A DNA stretch of 64,000 nt, from contig NZ_BAYA01000015.1 in the NCBI RefSeq assembly GCF_000685015.1, positions 62,001 to 126,000 on the forward strand. The letters run 5' to 3'. A program made the translations under genes and the position numbers. This stretch comes from Paraburkholderia bannensis NBRC 103871. GTDB lineage: Bacteria; Pseudomonadota; Gammaproteobacteria; Burkholderiales; Burkholderiaceae. Positions 9,162 to 17,850 of this stretch are shown here, piece by piece (the stretch's first letter is position 1; the number at the start of each line of letters is the position of its first letter). The notes below the pieces were generated by a model. That model was given only the letters and a program-made list of their open reading frames with translations. It did no database searches and was not told the origin of the DNA.

Positions 9162-9244
9162 GATCGGTTTGCTCCTGTGTGGGTAAGTCCGTTGCAATGG
9201 AGTTCATCATAGGCGCGTCTTTGGATAGGAAAAACCGCCTTTCC

Positions 9245-9258
9245 AACACATCAGTGTT
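9245..9258. promoter_or_regulatory. inverted repeat between divergent hydrolase and LysR genes
   Basis: A perfect short dyad AACAC-ATCA-GTGTT lies in the 114-bp divergent spacer, 18 bp before the LysR start codon. A position between a LysR gene and its divergent operon is typical for a LysR binding site. Assignment is by position only. Confidence 0.5.
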
Positions 9259-9275
9259 AAGCTATACTTGACAAT

Positions 9276-10214
9276 ATGACGATTGAAGCCTCTCTCCTGC
9301 CCGCACTCGCCTCGTTTGTGAACATTGCCCGCCATCGCAGCTTCACCCGCGCGGCGACGGAAATGGAGGTGTCCCGTGCGGCGCTCTCGCAGCAACTCAA
9401 GGCGCTTGAACAGCAGCTCAACGTACGTCTGCTGCATCGCACGACACGCGATATGTCGCTTACGGAGGAGGGACAGCGTCTGTTCGACACGCTTGCGCCC
9501 GCGCTCGCGACGATCGAACGGGCGGTGGCTGGACTTGGCGAAGCCCATTCTGAACCCGCCGGGCAAATCCGCGTGAGCACGTCGCGCATCGCGGCGCGCC
9601 TGCTGCTGGAGCCGCACATGGCGGACTTCCTCGCACGCTATCCCAAGCTGCGTCTCGAACTCGCGATGAACGACGGTTTTTCGAACATCGTGGCAGAAGG
9701 CCTGGATGCGGGCATTCGTCTTGGCGAGAGTCTCGACGAACATATGGTGGCCGTGCCGGTCACCCCCATGCTGGAGATGGCCATTGTCGGCTCGCCAGAA
9801 TACTTCGCGCGTCACGGCACGCCGGAAACCCCTGCCGATCTCATGCGCCACAATTGCCTCTCCTATCGATTCACGTCGAGCGGCACAATCGACCGCTGGT
9901 CGTTCACCACACCCGGCACTGAGGCCCAGACGGTGGTCTACGAACCGCAGGGCAACGCCATCTTCAACGACGACGACAGCATGCTGCGCGCGGCAATACA
10001 GGGCGTCGGACTCGTGCAGCACATCGACCTGTGTGTACGGCATCATCTCGCCAATGGGTCGCTGGTGCGCGTACTCAAGCCGTGGTGCCGCCCTTTTCCC
10101 GGCTTCTATCTCTACATCCCTTCGCGCGCGCAAATTCCTGCAAAAACACGTGCGCTGATGGACTTTCTGGTCACGCAACGCGAACAACTAGAACGAGAGC
10201 GTGAGTCGCTCTGA
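9276..10214 (+). CDS. LysR-family transcriptional regulator
   Basis: A 312-residue LysR protein. The winged HTH is at the N-terminus (SFVNIARHRSFTRAATEMEVSRAALSQ, with LLHRTTRDMSLTEEG), followed by a substrate-binding domain with typical AGQIRVSTSRIAARLLL, AGIRLGESLDEHMVAVPV and a C-terminal FPGFYLYIPSR. Length is normal. It is divergent from the hydrolase/OYE operon, so it probably controls 9161-6034 and itself. No special start evidence, but ATG 9276 begins directly before conserved sequence. Effector unknown. Confidence 0.9.
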   Translation: MTIEASLLPALASFVNIARHRSFTRAATEMEVSRAALSQQLKALEQQLNVRLLHRTTRDMSLTEEGQRLFDTLAPALATIERAVAGLGEAHSEPAGQIRVSTSRIAARLLLEPHMADFLARYPKLRLELAMNDGFSNIVAEGLDAGIRLGESLDEHMVAVPVTPMLEMAIVGSPEYFARHGTPETPADLMRHNCLSYRFTSSGTIDRWSFTTPGTEAQTVVYEPQGNAIFNDDDSMLRAAIQGVGLVQHIDLCVRHHLANGSLVRVLKPWCRPFPGFYLYIPSRAQIPAKTRALMDFLVTQREQLERERESL

Positions 10215-10298
10215 TTCGCGTGCAACAGCGCTGAATGCGTCTTCCCCACTATAGGCAATTTAGCCGGGCTCGCATCGCTATCCGCAGCGTCTACCAAA

Positions 10299-10352
10299 GT
10301 ACGGAACACGCGCACCACACGCATTGCGCCCGCCGATCACGGCGGGTTCAAT
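10299..10352 (+). promoter_or_regulatory. activator-type promoter module P1 (GTACGGAAC-N16-TTGCGC-N17-TTCAAT)
   Basis: GTACGGAAC at 10299-10307, -35-like TTGCGC at 10324-10329 after 16 bp, -10-like TTCAAT at 10347-10352 after 17 bp. It would start transcription near 10359, about 30 bp before ATG 10390 of the enoyl-CoA hydratase. This supports 10390 rather than the earlier in-frame codons at 10324 or 10351. Confidence 0.65.
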
Positions 10353-10389
10353 GCATGTTGGTCCGTTCAAATCCGTTTTGGAATTCAGC

Positions 10390-11199
10390 ATGCGATACGA
10401 AGAATTCGAGTACCTCCGGTTCGATCCCCAGCCCGACGGCGTCATGCTCGTTACGCTGAATCGCCCCGATTTCATGAATGCCACGAACAACCGGATGCAC
10501 TGGGAACTGACCCAGGTCTGGGGCGTGCTCAACGACGATCTGCAGGTCAAGGCTGCAGTCATCACCGGCGCGGGCGACCGCGCGTTTTCCGCTGGTGGCG
10601 ATCTCTCCGTCGTGGAAGAAATGTCGAACAGTCACGAAGCCACGATGCGCGTGATGAAAGAGGCCTCCGACATCGTCTACAACATGCTGGCCTGCGATAA
10701 GCCCATTATTTCGGCGATCAACGGCACGGCGGTGGGCGCTGGCCTCGCCGTGGCGCTGCTGGCCGACGTGAGTGTGATGGCGGAAGACGCACGCCTGACC
10801 GACGGTCATACGCGCCTCGGTGTCTCAGCAGGCGACCACGCCGCGATTGTCTGGCCGCTGCTGTGCGGCATGGCCAAGTCGAAGTACTACCTGATGACGG
10901 CCGATTTCATCGATGGCAAGGAAGCGGAGCGCATCGGCCTCGTCACGTTCTGCGCGCCTCGCATAGAAGTCCTGACGAAATCGCTTGCCATCGCGGCCAA
11001 TCTCGCACGCGGCAGCCAGACCGCCATTCGTGCCACAAAAAAGTCGCTCAACAACTGGATGCGCCTCGCCGGGCCGATTTTCGACAATTCGCTCGCGATG
11101 GAAATGCTGTGTTTCCTCGGCGAGGATGTGAAGGAAGGGCTGGCCGCGCTGCGCGGCAAACGACAGCCTGAGTTTCCGTCGGCCCGCTTACCCTCGTAG
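10390..11199 (+). CDS. enoyl-CoA hydratase/isomerase family protein
   Basis: A 269-residue crotonase-fold protein. Conserved blocks: VTLNRPDFMNATN, the oxyanion-hole segment GDRAFSAGGDLS, and AINGTAVGAGLAVALLADVSVMAE. The position after the second oxyanion segment reads RLGVSAGDHAA, where classic hydratases have a Glu-containing PE motif, so it may be an isomerase or hydrolase variant rather than a plain hydratase. It sits alone between the LysR gene and the lactonase operon, under promoter module P1. ATG 10390 has GGA about 10 bp upstream. Family certain, reaction uncertain. Confidence 0.87.
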   Translation: MRYEEFEYLRFDPQPDGVMLVTLNRPDFMNATNNRMHWELTQVWGVLNDDLQVKAAVITGAGDRAFSAGGDLSVVEEMSNSHEATMRVMKEASDIVYNMLACDKPIISAINGTAVGAGLAVALLADVSVMAEDARLTDGHTRLGVSAGDHAAIVWPLLCGMAKSKYYLMTADFIDGKEAERIGLVTFCAPRIEVLTKSLAIAANLARGSQTAIRATKKSLNNWMRLAGPIFDNSLAMEMLCFLGEDVKEGLAALRGKRQPEFPSARLPS

Positions 11200-11241
11200 C
11201 GCGCGGCCGGATTGCCCGACGCGCGATACTGCGCGTTTTAC

Positions 11242-11259
11242 CTAACTAATAATAGTTAA
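11242..11259. promoter_or_regulatory. TetR-type operator candidate, 8-bp spacer (CTAAC-N8-GTTAA)
   Basis: CTAAC and GTTAA arms separated by 8 bp, preceded by GTTTTAC. The whole stretch matches the site at 36592 closely: both read GTTTTACCTAAC at the left and TAGTTA at the right. It ends 4 bp before ATG 11264, so a bound repressor would cover the promoter and start of the lactonase gene. Confidence 0.6.
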
Positions 11260-11263
11260 TAAC

Positions 11264-12154
11264 ATGAGACAACTCACCCTGCTGCTGGACGGTATGACGC
11301 ATACCGAAGGCGCGCGCTGGCACGACGGACGCTTCTGGTTCAGCGATCTGTACTCCGAACGGGTTTGCTCGATCCTGGAGGACGGCAGCGACCTGCGAAC
11401 CGAAATGCACGTCCCCGAGTGCCCTTCCGGCATTGGCTGGCTGCCCGATGGCCGCCTGCTCGCCGTCTCCATGCACGATCGCAAGCTGCTGCGGCGCGAG
11501 CACGATGGCGCGGTGGTCGTCCATGCAGACCTGTTCCCCCATCTGGAGTTCGAACCGAACGACATGGTCGTGGACGCACAGGGCCGCGCGTGGGTGGGCA
11601 ATCTCGGCTTCGACGTCATGAAGCTGGCGCCGCGCCGCCCGGCCCGGCTGGCGCGCGTCGATCCGGACGGCACGGTCACCGTGGTCAGCGAAGGGCTGCA
11701 TTTCCCCAACGGCCCGACCGTGATCGACCACCGCACGCTCGTGGTCGCCGAATCGTTCGGCAACCGGCTCTCGGCGTTCGATATCCAGCCCGATGGTTCG
11801 CTATCGGCGCGCCGGGACTGGGCGCGTTTCGGCCCGGTGCCGCAAAACGACGATGTGATCCAGTCGATGGCCGAAATCACCGTCGCGGCGGACGGGATCT
11901 CGCAGGTCGATGCCGAAGGCGCGATCTGGGTCGCCGACTTCACGAAGGCGCGCGTGCTGCGCGTGGCGCCCGGTGGCGACATTCTCGAAACGATCGAGAC
12001 CGGCGATCGCAACTGTTATGCGTGCGCCCTGGGCGGCGCGGACGGACGCACGCTGTTCCTGTGCGTCACGCCCGCCGATTTCAACCCGGACGTGCGCCGC
12101 GCCAACCCGCTGAGCGCCGTGCTGTCCACTCGGGTCGACGTCGCCGTCGCCTGA
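11264..12154 (+). CDS. SMP-30/gluconolactonase-family lactonase
   Basis: A 296-residue six-bladed beta-propeller protein of the SMP-30/LRE family, a metal-dependent lactone hydrolase. Seen: the early Glu in HTEGARWHDGRFWFSDL (metal ligand in the family), GWLPDGRLLAVSMHDR, EPNDMVVDAQGRAWVGN, LHFPNGPTVI with the conserved Asn, and AIWVADF with the conserved Asp. ATG 11264 has no Shine-Dalgarno; a TATAAT-like stretch and an operator lie immediately upstream, so a leaderless start is possible. It begins a five-gene run (lactonase, two ALDHs, Zn alcohol dehydrogenase, MmgE/PrpD). Such a set could open a lactone and oxidise the product. Confidence 0.85.
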   Translation: MRQLTLLLDGMTHTEGARWHDGRFWFSDLYSERVCSILEDGSDLRTEMHVPECPSGIGWLPDGRLLAVSMHDRKLLRREHDGAVVVHADLFPHLEFEPNDMVVDAQGRAWVGNLGFDVMKLAPRRPARLARVDPDGTVTVVSEGLHFPNGPTVIDHRTLVVAESFGNRLSAFDIQPDGSLSARRDWARFGPVPQNDDVIQSMAEITVAADGISQVDAEGAIWVADFTKARVLRVAPGGDILETIETGDRNCYACALGGADGRTLFLCVTPADFNPDVRRANPLSAVLSTRVDVAVA

Positions 12155-12182
12155 GCGCATTACCCATTCACGTGGAGTCTTC

Positions 12183-13673
12183 ATGACGGATTCATCCAAC
12201 CCGGCTCAAGCAGCCCGCGCCAGGGCGCTCGCCTGGATCCAGCAAGGCGGCAAGCGCCTGCTCATCGGCGGACAGTGGATCGACGCGGCATCGGGCAAGA
12301 CCTTCGAGGTCATCAACCCGGCGACCGAAGAGCGGCTCTGCCATGTGGCCGAAGCCGACAGCGCCGACGTCGATGCCGCTGTGATCGCCGCGCGCAAGGC
12401 CTTCGAGGCGCCATCCTGGGCCGCACTGTCACCGCACGCGCGCACCCGCGCGCTGCTCAAGATCGCCGACAGGATCGAGCAGCACATCGACGAACTGGCC
12501 GCGATCGAATCGCTCGATAACGGCATGCCGCTCTGGTTCGCCCAGGGCGCGGTGACGGCCACGGTCGACATCTTCCGCTACTACGCGGGCTGGTGTTCGA
12601 AGGTGCTGGGCAGCACGATCCCCTCGGACGGCAGCACGCTCATCTATACGCTGCGCGAACCGCTGGGCGTGTGCGGCCAGATCATTCCGTGGAACGTGCC
12701 GATCCTGATGGCATCGATCAAGTTCGCCAACGCGCTGTGCTGCGGCAACACGGTGATCCTCAAGCCCGCCGAACTGGCGTGCCTGACCTCGATCCGTCTC
12801 GCGGAGCTGATCCAGGAGACCGACCTGCCGCCTGGCGTCATCAACGTGCTGCCCGGTTTTGGCGCGACGGCGGGCGCCGCGCTCGCCCAGCACCTGGGCG
12901 TGGACAAGATCGCGTTCACGGGCTCCACGGCCATCGGCAAACAGATCGTGCGCGACGCCACGTCGAACCTGAAGAAAGTGACGCTGGAACTCGGGGGCAA
13001 GGCGCCCAACGTGGTCTTCGCCGACGCCGACATCGAAAAGGCCGTGCAGAGCGCCGTCAAAACCTTCTGCGGCAACTCGGGCCAGGTGTGCTCGGCGGGC
13101 ACACGCCTGTTCGTGCAGGAGAGCATCCACGACCAGGTGTCGGAGCGCGTGGCGCAACTCGCGGCCACGTGGAAGGCCGGCGACCCGTTCGCCGCCGATA
13201 CGAAGCTCGGGCCGTTGATCTCGGCGAAACAGCGCGAGCGCGTCTGGTCGTACATCGGCGCGGGCCAGGAAGGCGGCGCGTCGCTGCGCCTGGGCGGCAA
13301 CGGGTGGAGCGGCGCTGGCTACTTCGTTGAACCCACCGTGTTCGACAACGTGCGCAACGGCATGCGCATCGCACAGGAAGAGATCTTCGGCCCGGTGCTC
13401 TCAATCATCCCGTTCAAGGACGAGGAAGACGCCGTGCTGCAAGGCAACGACACGAGCTACGGCCTGTCCGCCGCCGTCTGGACGCGCGACGTATCGCGCG
13501 CCCACAAGGTCGTGCGCGCGCTGAAGGCCGGGCGTCTGTGGATCAACACGTTTGGCGAGTCCGATCCGGCGATGGCATTCGGCGGCTACAAGCAATCGGG
13601 CTGGGGGCGCGAGTTCGGTCAGGAATCAATCGAGGCCTACACGCAGACGAAATCGATCATGGTCCGCATGTGA
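12183..13673 (+). CDS. NAD(P)-dependent aldehyde dehydrogenase
   Basis: A 496-residue complete ALDH. Seen: LLIGGQWIDAASG at the N-terminus, IIPWNVPILMASIKFANAL, FTGSTAIGKQI, base Glu269 in LELGGKAP, nucleophile Cys303 in NSGQVCSAGTR, and EEIFGPVLSIIPF. Glu and Cys spacing is normal, so it should be active. It begins 28 bp after the lactonase and is followed 37 bp later by a second ALDH. Strong similarity in layout between the two suggests duplication with different aldehyde specificities. Cytosolic; substrate unknown. Confidence 0.92.
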   Translation: MTDSSNPAQAARARALAWIQQGGKRLLIGGQWIDAASGKTFEVINPATEERLCHVAEADSADVDAAVIAARKAFEAPSWAALSPHARTRALLKIADRIEQHIDELAAIESLDNGMPLWFAQGAVTATVDIFRYYAGWCSKVLGSTIPSDGSTLIYTLREPLGVCGQIIPWNVPILMASIKFANALCCGNTVILKPAELACLTSIRLAELIQETDLPPGVINVLPGFGATAGAALAQHLGVDKIAFTGSTAIGKQIVRDATSNLKKVTLELGGKAPNVVFADADIEKAVQSAVKTFCGNSGQVCSAGTRLFVQESIHDQVSERVAQLAATWKAGDPFAADTKLGPLISAKQRERVWSYIGAGQEGGASLRLGGNGWSGAGYFVEPTVFDNVRNGMRIAQEEIFGPVLSIIPFKDEEDAVLQGNDTSYGLSAAVWTRDVSRAHKVVRALKAGRLWINTFGESDPAMAFGGYKQSGWGREFGQESIEAYTQTKSIMVRM

Positions 13674-13710
13674 GCGCGGCTTCCCAAAACATACATCAAG
13701 GAGACACGCC

Positions 13711-15180
13711 GTGGATATGAGCACGCCTGCGTTCGTACAAGGCACGAAAAAACTGCTGATCGGCGGGCAATGGGTTGAACCCGGTTCGGGCCAGTACATC
13801 GAGGCCATTAACCCCGCCACGGGCGAGCGGCTATGTCAGATCGCCCGTGGCGATGCCCAGGATGTCGACCGCGCCGTGGCCGCCGCACGCCGGGCCTTCG
13901 AAGGGCCGTGGAGCCGCTTCACGGCACACGAGCGGCGCAAGCTGCTGCTGCGCGTGCACGACGTCATCCTCGACAACTTCGACGAGCTGGCGCTGATCGA
14001 AACGCTCGACATGGGCGCGCCGCTTGCGCGCACGCGTGGCTACAAGGAATGGCTTTCGCAGCTATTGCAGTTCTATGCCTCGCAGACGGGCGCGGGCACG
14101 GTGGCGGCTAGCCCGCTGTCCATTGCGCCAAATTTCACAGCGCTCAAGCAACTGATGCCAGTGGGCGTGGTCGGCGGCATCATCCCCTGGAATGGTCCGC
14201 TGATGGGCCTCTGGTGGATCTACGGCCCGGCGCTCGCCACCGGTTGCACCGCCGTGCTCAAGCCCGCCGAGGATGCGTCACTGTCCTCGCTGCGTGTGTC
14301 CGAACTGATGATGGAGGCCGGTGTTCCCGACGGCGTCATCAACGTCGTCACCGGCTATGGCAAGGACGTGGGCGAAGCGCTGGCCGGGCATATGGGCGTG
14401 GACCGCGTGGCCTTCACGGGTTCGGTGGGCACGGCGCAGGCGATCGTGCGGGCGTCGGCAGGCAACCTCAAGCGGCTGCAACTCGAACTGGGCGGCAAGT
14501 CGCCCGACATCGTGTTCGCCGATGCCGATCTCGACAAGGCCGTGCCCGGCGCGTCGATGGGCGTGTTCACCAACACGGGCCAGGTCTGCGTGGCGGGCAC
14601 GCGCATTCTCGTGCAACGCGCCGTGCATGACGAATTCGTGCAGCGCATGGCCGCGTTCGCCAAAACCATCAAGATCGGCGACGGCCGCGAGCCGGGCACC
14701 CAGATCGGCCCGCTGATCTCGCAGCGCCAGCTTGAACGCGTCATGCACTACGTGGACATCGGCGGCAAGGAGGCCGAACTGGTTCATGGCGGCCGCCGTC
14801 TTGGCGGTGAACTGAACAAGGGCTTTTTTGTCGAGCCCACGGTCTTCGCCAACGTGCGCAACAACATGACCATCGCGCAGGAGGAGATCTTCGGCCCGGT
14901 GGCATCGGTGATTCCGTTCGACTCCGTGGAGGACGCGCTGCAACTCGCCAACGACACGCCTTATGGCCTCGCGGGCGGCGTGTGGACGCGCGACCTGTCC
15001 ACCGCGCACAAGGTCTCGCAGGGCATCCGCTCGGGCACGGTCTGGGTCAACTGCTATGGCGTGATCGATCCGGCCGTGGGTTTCGGCGGCACGAAGATGA
15101 GCGGTTATGGCTGGAAAGGCGGCAAGGAGCACGTGGAAAGCTTCCTCTACCCCAGGGCCACTTACATCAATCTGGACTGA
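13711..15180 (+). CDS. NAD(P)-dependent aldehyde dehydrogenase (tandem paralogue)
   Basis: A 489-residue complete ALDH. GTG 13711 is chosen because AAGGAG lies 6-7 bp upstream; an ATG two codons later is the alternative, and the open frame upstream of 13711 only overlaps the previous gene. Seen: KLLIGGQWVEPGSG, IIPWNGPLMGLWW, FTGSVGTAQAI, base Glu259 in LELGGKSP, nucleophile Cys293 in NTGQVCVAGTR, EEIFGPVASVIPF. The spacing is two residues shorter than in the neighbour. It lies between another ALDH and a Zn alcohol dehydrogenase, consistent with stepwise alcohol and aldehyde oxidation in one operon. Confidence 0.92.
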   Translation: MDMSTPAFVQGTKKLLIGGQWVEPGSGQYIEAINPATGERLCQIARGDAQDVDRAVAAARRAFEGPWSRFTAHERRKLLLRVHDVILDNFDELALIETLDMGAPLARTRGYKEWLSQLLQFYASQTGAGTVAASPLSIAPNFTALKQLMPVGVVGGIIPWNGPLMGLWWIYGPALATGCTAVLKPAEDASLSSLRVSELMMEAGVPDGVINVVTGYGKDVGEALAGHMGVDRVAFTGSVGTAQAIVRASAGNLKRLQLELGGKSPDIVFADADLDKAVPGASMGVFTNTGQVCVAGTRILVQRAVHDEFVQRMAAFAKTIKIGDGREPGTQIGPLISQRQLERVMHYVDIGGKEAELVHGGRRLGGELNKGFFVEPTVFANVRNNMTIAQEEIFGPVASVIPFDSVEDALQLANDTPYGLAGGVWTRDLSTAHKVSQGIRSGTVWVNCYGVIDPAVGFGGTKMSGYGWKGGKEHVESFLYPRATYINLD

Positions 15181-15254
15181 CTGGACTAACGATAGACGCG
15201 GCCACGTCACGGACGCCGCGCATTCCAGTCACGAAAACAATTCAGGAGACACAC

Positions 15255-16325
15255 ATGAAAGGCATCGTTTTCAGGGGCGACAGGAAACTCGACATCCTCG
15301 ATTTCGACGACCCCACGCCCGGCCCGCTCGACGCGGTCATAGAAATGAAAGCGTCGGGGATGTGCGGCAGCGATCTGCATTTCTATCGCAACAAACCGGC
15401 CGACGTCATCAAATCGCTAGGCTTCAAAGACCTGGCGTCGCGCGGCATGTCGGAGGACACGCCGATCATCGGCGGCCATGAGCCGTGCGGCCAGATCGTC
15501 GCGCTTGGCGCGGCGGTCGATGCGCGCGCCTTCAAGGTGGGCGATCGCGTCGCGGTATTCCACTACGAAGGCTGCCAGCACTGCGACCACTGCCGCACCG
15601 GCTGGACGCAGATGTGCAGCCACGGCGCAGATATTCACGGTGTCATCAAGCACGGCGGCCACGCGCACTACATGCGGGTGCCCGTGACCTCGCTCGTGCA
15701 TTTGCCCGATGAGGTTTCGTACGCCACGGGGGCCGCCGTTTCCTGCGGCACCGGCACGGCCTGGGGCGCACTGCTGCGCCTGAACATCAGCGCGCGCGAC
15801 ACGCTGGCCGTGTTCGGTCTCGGGCCAGTCGGGCTCTCGGCGGTGCAACTGGCGGCGGCGATGGGCGTGGAAGTCATTGGCGTCGATATTTCCGCCGAAC
15901 GCGTCGAACGCGCCAGGGACTTCGGCGCGGCACACGTGGTGGACGGCAGCAAGGAGGATCCGATCGAAGCCATCCTCAAGCTGACCGGCGGCCTGGGCGC
16001 GACCTGCGCGATGGACTGCGCGGGCGGCGACATCCCGAAGCAGCAAGCGGTGCGCTGTACGCGCCCGTGGGGACGCATCGCCCTGGTGGCCGTCAGTGGC
16101 AATCTCAACGTGGACGGCATGAAGGACGTGATCGGCAAGCAGCGCACGATCGTCGGCTCGTACACGATGTCCGAAGTCAGCATGAAAGACTGCATTCACT
16201 TCGTCGCCGATCACGGCGTGGACGTGGACAAGCTGTTTACCGACCGCTGGAAGCTGGAGCAAGCCGACGAAGCCTATCGTCTGTTCGACGGCCAGGCGGG
16301 CGGCAAAGGCGTGTTCCTGTTCTGA
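15255..16325 (+). CDS. zinc-dependent alcohol dehydrogenase (MDR family)
   Basis: A 356-residue medium-chain dehydrogenase. The catalytic zinc site is visible as MCGSDLHFYR and GGHEPCG. The structural zinc lobe has four Cys in GCQHCDHCRTGWTQMC. The cofactor fold reads VFGLGPVGLSAVQLA with VIGVDISAERVE, and the Asp after the second strand favours NAD over NADP. ATG 15255 follows a clear AGGAGA site. It lies between ALDH and MmgE/PrpD genes. Likely oxidises a secondary alcohol or polyol-like intermediate; not assignable further. Confidence 0.9.
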   Translation: MKGIVFRGDRKLDILDFDDPTPGPLDAVIEMKASGMCGSDLHFYRNKPADVIKSLGFKDLASRGMSEDTPIIGGHEPCGQIVALGAAVDARAFKVGDRVAVFHYEGCQHCDHCRTGWTQMCSHGADIHGVIKHGGHAHYMRVPVTSLVHLPDEVSYATGAAVSCGTGTAWGALLRLNISARDTLAVFGLGPVGLSAVQLAAAMGVEVIGVDISAERVERARDFGAAHVVDGSKEDPIEAILKLTGGLGATCAMDCAGGDIPKQQAVRCTRPWGRIALVAVSGNLNVDGMKDVIGKQRTIVGSYTMSEVSMKDCIHFVADHGVDVDKLFTDRWKLEQADEAYRLFDGQAGGKGVFLF

Positions 16326-16368
16326 TTTCCCGAACTCCCAGACGCATCCAGAAAGCAAGGAGACAAGC

Positions 16369-17787
16369 GTGACCACCGTGCACGACACCTCATCCACCAC
16401 TCCGGCGAACTGTCCGCCGTTAGAGCAGGAAGTCGTTCGCTTCATTCAGGAACTGAAATACGAGCATCTCGACGCAGACGCACACGCTGGCTTGAACCGG
16501 CTGCTGCGCGACCAGATCGCCTTGCAGATCGGCATATCGAAGATGCCCTGGTCGGAGCAACTGCTCAAATACGCCAGGGCGCAGCAGCGGCTGGGCAAGA
16601 GCCGCGTGAGCGCCTCGGCCGTGACGATGAGCGCTGCTGACGCCGCGTTCGTGAACGGCTCCTATGGCCACGGCTTCGAATACGACGACGCGCACGGGCC
16701 CAGCTACAGCCATCCGGGTAGCTGCGTGATCCCGGCGGCGCTCGCGATTGGCGAGGAACTGGGCTCGTCGCTCGAAGACGTCCTCACGGCGATGGTCGCC
16801 GGCTACGAGGTCTACGCGCGCCTGGGCGTGCTGGCCCAGCCCGATCTGCTGCAGCGCGGCTTTCATCCGCACGGCACGCTCTCGAATTTCGGCGCGGCTG
16901 CTGTCGCCGCCAAACTGCGCGGCTTCGATGCGGAAACCACGCTGCACGCGCTGGCGATTGCGTTGAGCCACGTCTCGGGCACCACCGAGTACACCTCCAC
17001 CGGCGGCTCCATCAAGCGCATCCACGCAGGCATCGGCACGCGCAACGGCATGCAGGCGGCCGACATGGCGCGTGCAGGCATCACCGGCCCGCGTGCGTTC
17101 CTGAGCGGCAACAAGGGATTTTTCCGCACCTTCCTGCAGCGCGCGGCGGGTGATGCGCCCGAGCGACGTTTTGCACTCGACCAGCCGTTCGAGGTGAGCA
17201 CGGTCTGGCTCAAGGCGTATTGCGCGTGTTATTGCACGCATGCCTATATCGACGCGCTGCGCCCGTTCGCTACGCGCCGCGACGATATCGCCGACGTGCA
17301 TCTGAAGATCACGCCGCACTTCAACGTCGTGGTCGGGACGGCCAATGCCAACGCCTATGAGCCGAAGAACATCGAGCACGTGCAGTTCAGCCTGCCCATC
17401 CAGGCCGCCTTCACCCTGCTCGACAAGGGCAACGGCTTCCTGATCCACCGTGACTATCTGGCGGGGAACGTCGATATGGCGCCCGTCATCGCGATGGCTC
17501 GTAGCATCCGCGTCAGCGAAGAGCCAGCACTGGAAAAGCAGTATCCCGGCCGATTCGTGGCCGACGTGACCGTAACGTTCAAGGACGGCCACGCGGAACA
17601 TGTGTTCGTCGAAGATCCGATCGGCACCGACCGTAATCCAATGCCCGAGCAGGAACAGGACGCCAAGTTCATGGAACTGACCCGCGATATTCTGGGTGAA
17701 GGGCGCGCCCAGAAACTGCTGACGACGCTGCGTACACTCGACCCCGCGATGCAGACTGCCCAACTGACTCAGATGTGGGCGATGTAA
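16369..17787 (+). CDS. MmgE/PrpD family protein
   Basis: A 472-residue protein of the MmgE/PrpD family, which includes 2-methylcitrate dehydratase, iminodisuccinate epimerase and cis-aconitate decarboxylase. Seen: NGSYGHGFEYDDAHGPSYSHPGS, the helical-domain His/Asp region typical of the family, and GTLSNFGAAAVAAKLRGFD. GTG 16369 is preceded by AAGGAGA at the right distance. It is the last gene of the 11264-17787 run and is followed by a terminator-like hairpin. Which MmgE/PrpD reaction it carries out cannot be decided from sequence. A second member is at 39761. Confidence 0.87.
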   Translation: MTTVHDTSSTTPANCPPLEQEVVRFIQELKYEHLDADAHAGLNRLLRDQIALQIGISKMPWSEQLLKYARAQQRLGKSRVSASAVTMSAADAAFVNGSYGHGFEYDDAHGPSYSHPGSCVIPAALAIGEELGSSLEDVLTAMVAGYEVYARLGVLAQPDLLQRGFHPHGTLSNFGAAAVAAKLRGFDAETTLHALAIALSHVSGTTEYTSTGGSIKRIHAGIGTRNGMQAADMARAGITGPRAFLSGNKGFFRTFLQRAAGDAPERRFALDQPFEVSTVWLKAYCACYCTHAYIDALRPFATRRDDIADVHLKITPHFNVVVGTANANAYEPKNIEHVQFSLPIQAAFTLLDKGNGFLIHRDYLAGNVDMAPVIAMARSIRVSEEPALEKQYPGRFVADVTVTFKDGHAEHVFVEDPIGTDRNPMPEQEQDAKFMELTRDILGEGRAQKLLTTLRTLDPAMQTAQLTQMWAM

Positions 17788-17791
17788 CGAC

Positions 17792-17836
17792 AAACGGCTG
17801 GTCGAGCAGAATACACCTGCCCGCCAGCCGTTTTCT
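17792..17836. terminator. rho-independent terminator between convergent genes
   Basis: A 10-bp perfect stem, AAACGGCTGG at 17792-17801 with CCAGCCGTTT at 17824-17833, separated by 22 nt and followed by TTCTCTT on the plus strand. Because the arms begin and end in A/T runs, it can serve both the plus-strand MmgE/PrpD operon and the minus-strand ETF-QO operon. Confidence 0.75.
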
Positions 17837-17850
17837 CTTGAACCCCGGCT

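Noticed and set aside
7158-9212. 684-codon open frame on the plus strand opposite the two hydrolase genes
   Set aside because: It is antisense to two well-conserved genes; such long opposite frames are common in GC-rich DNA and its product has no recognisable domain.
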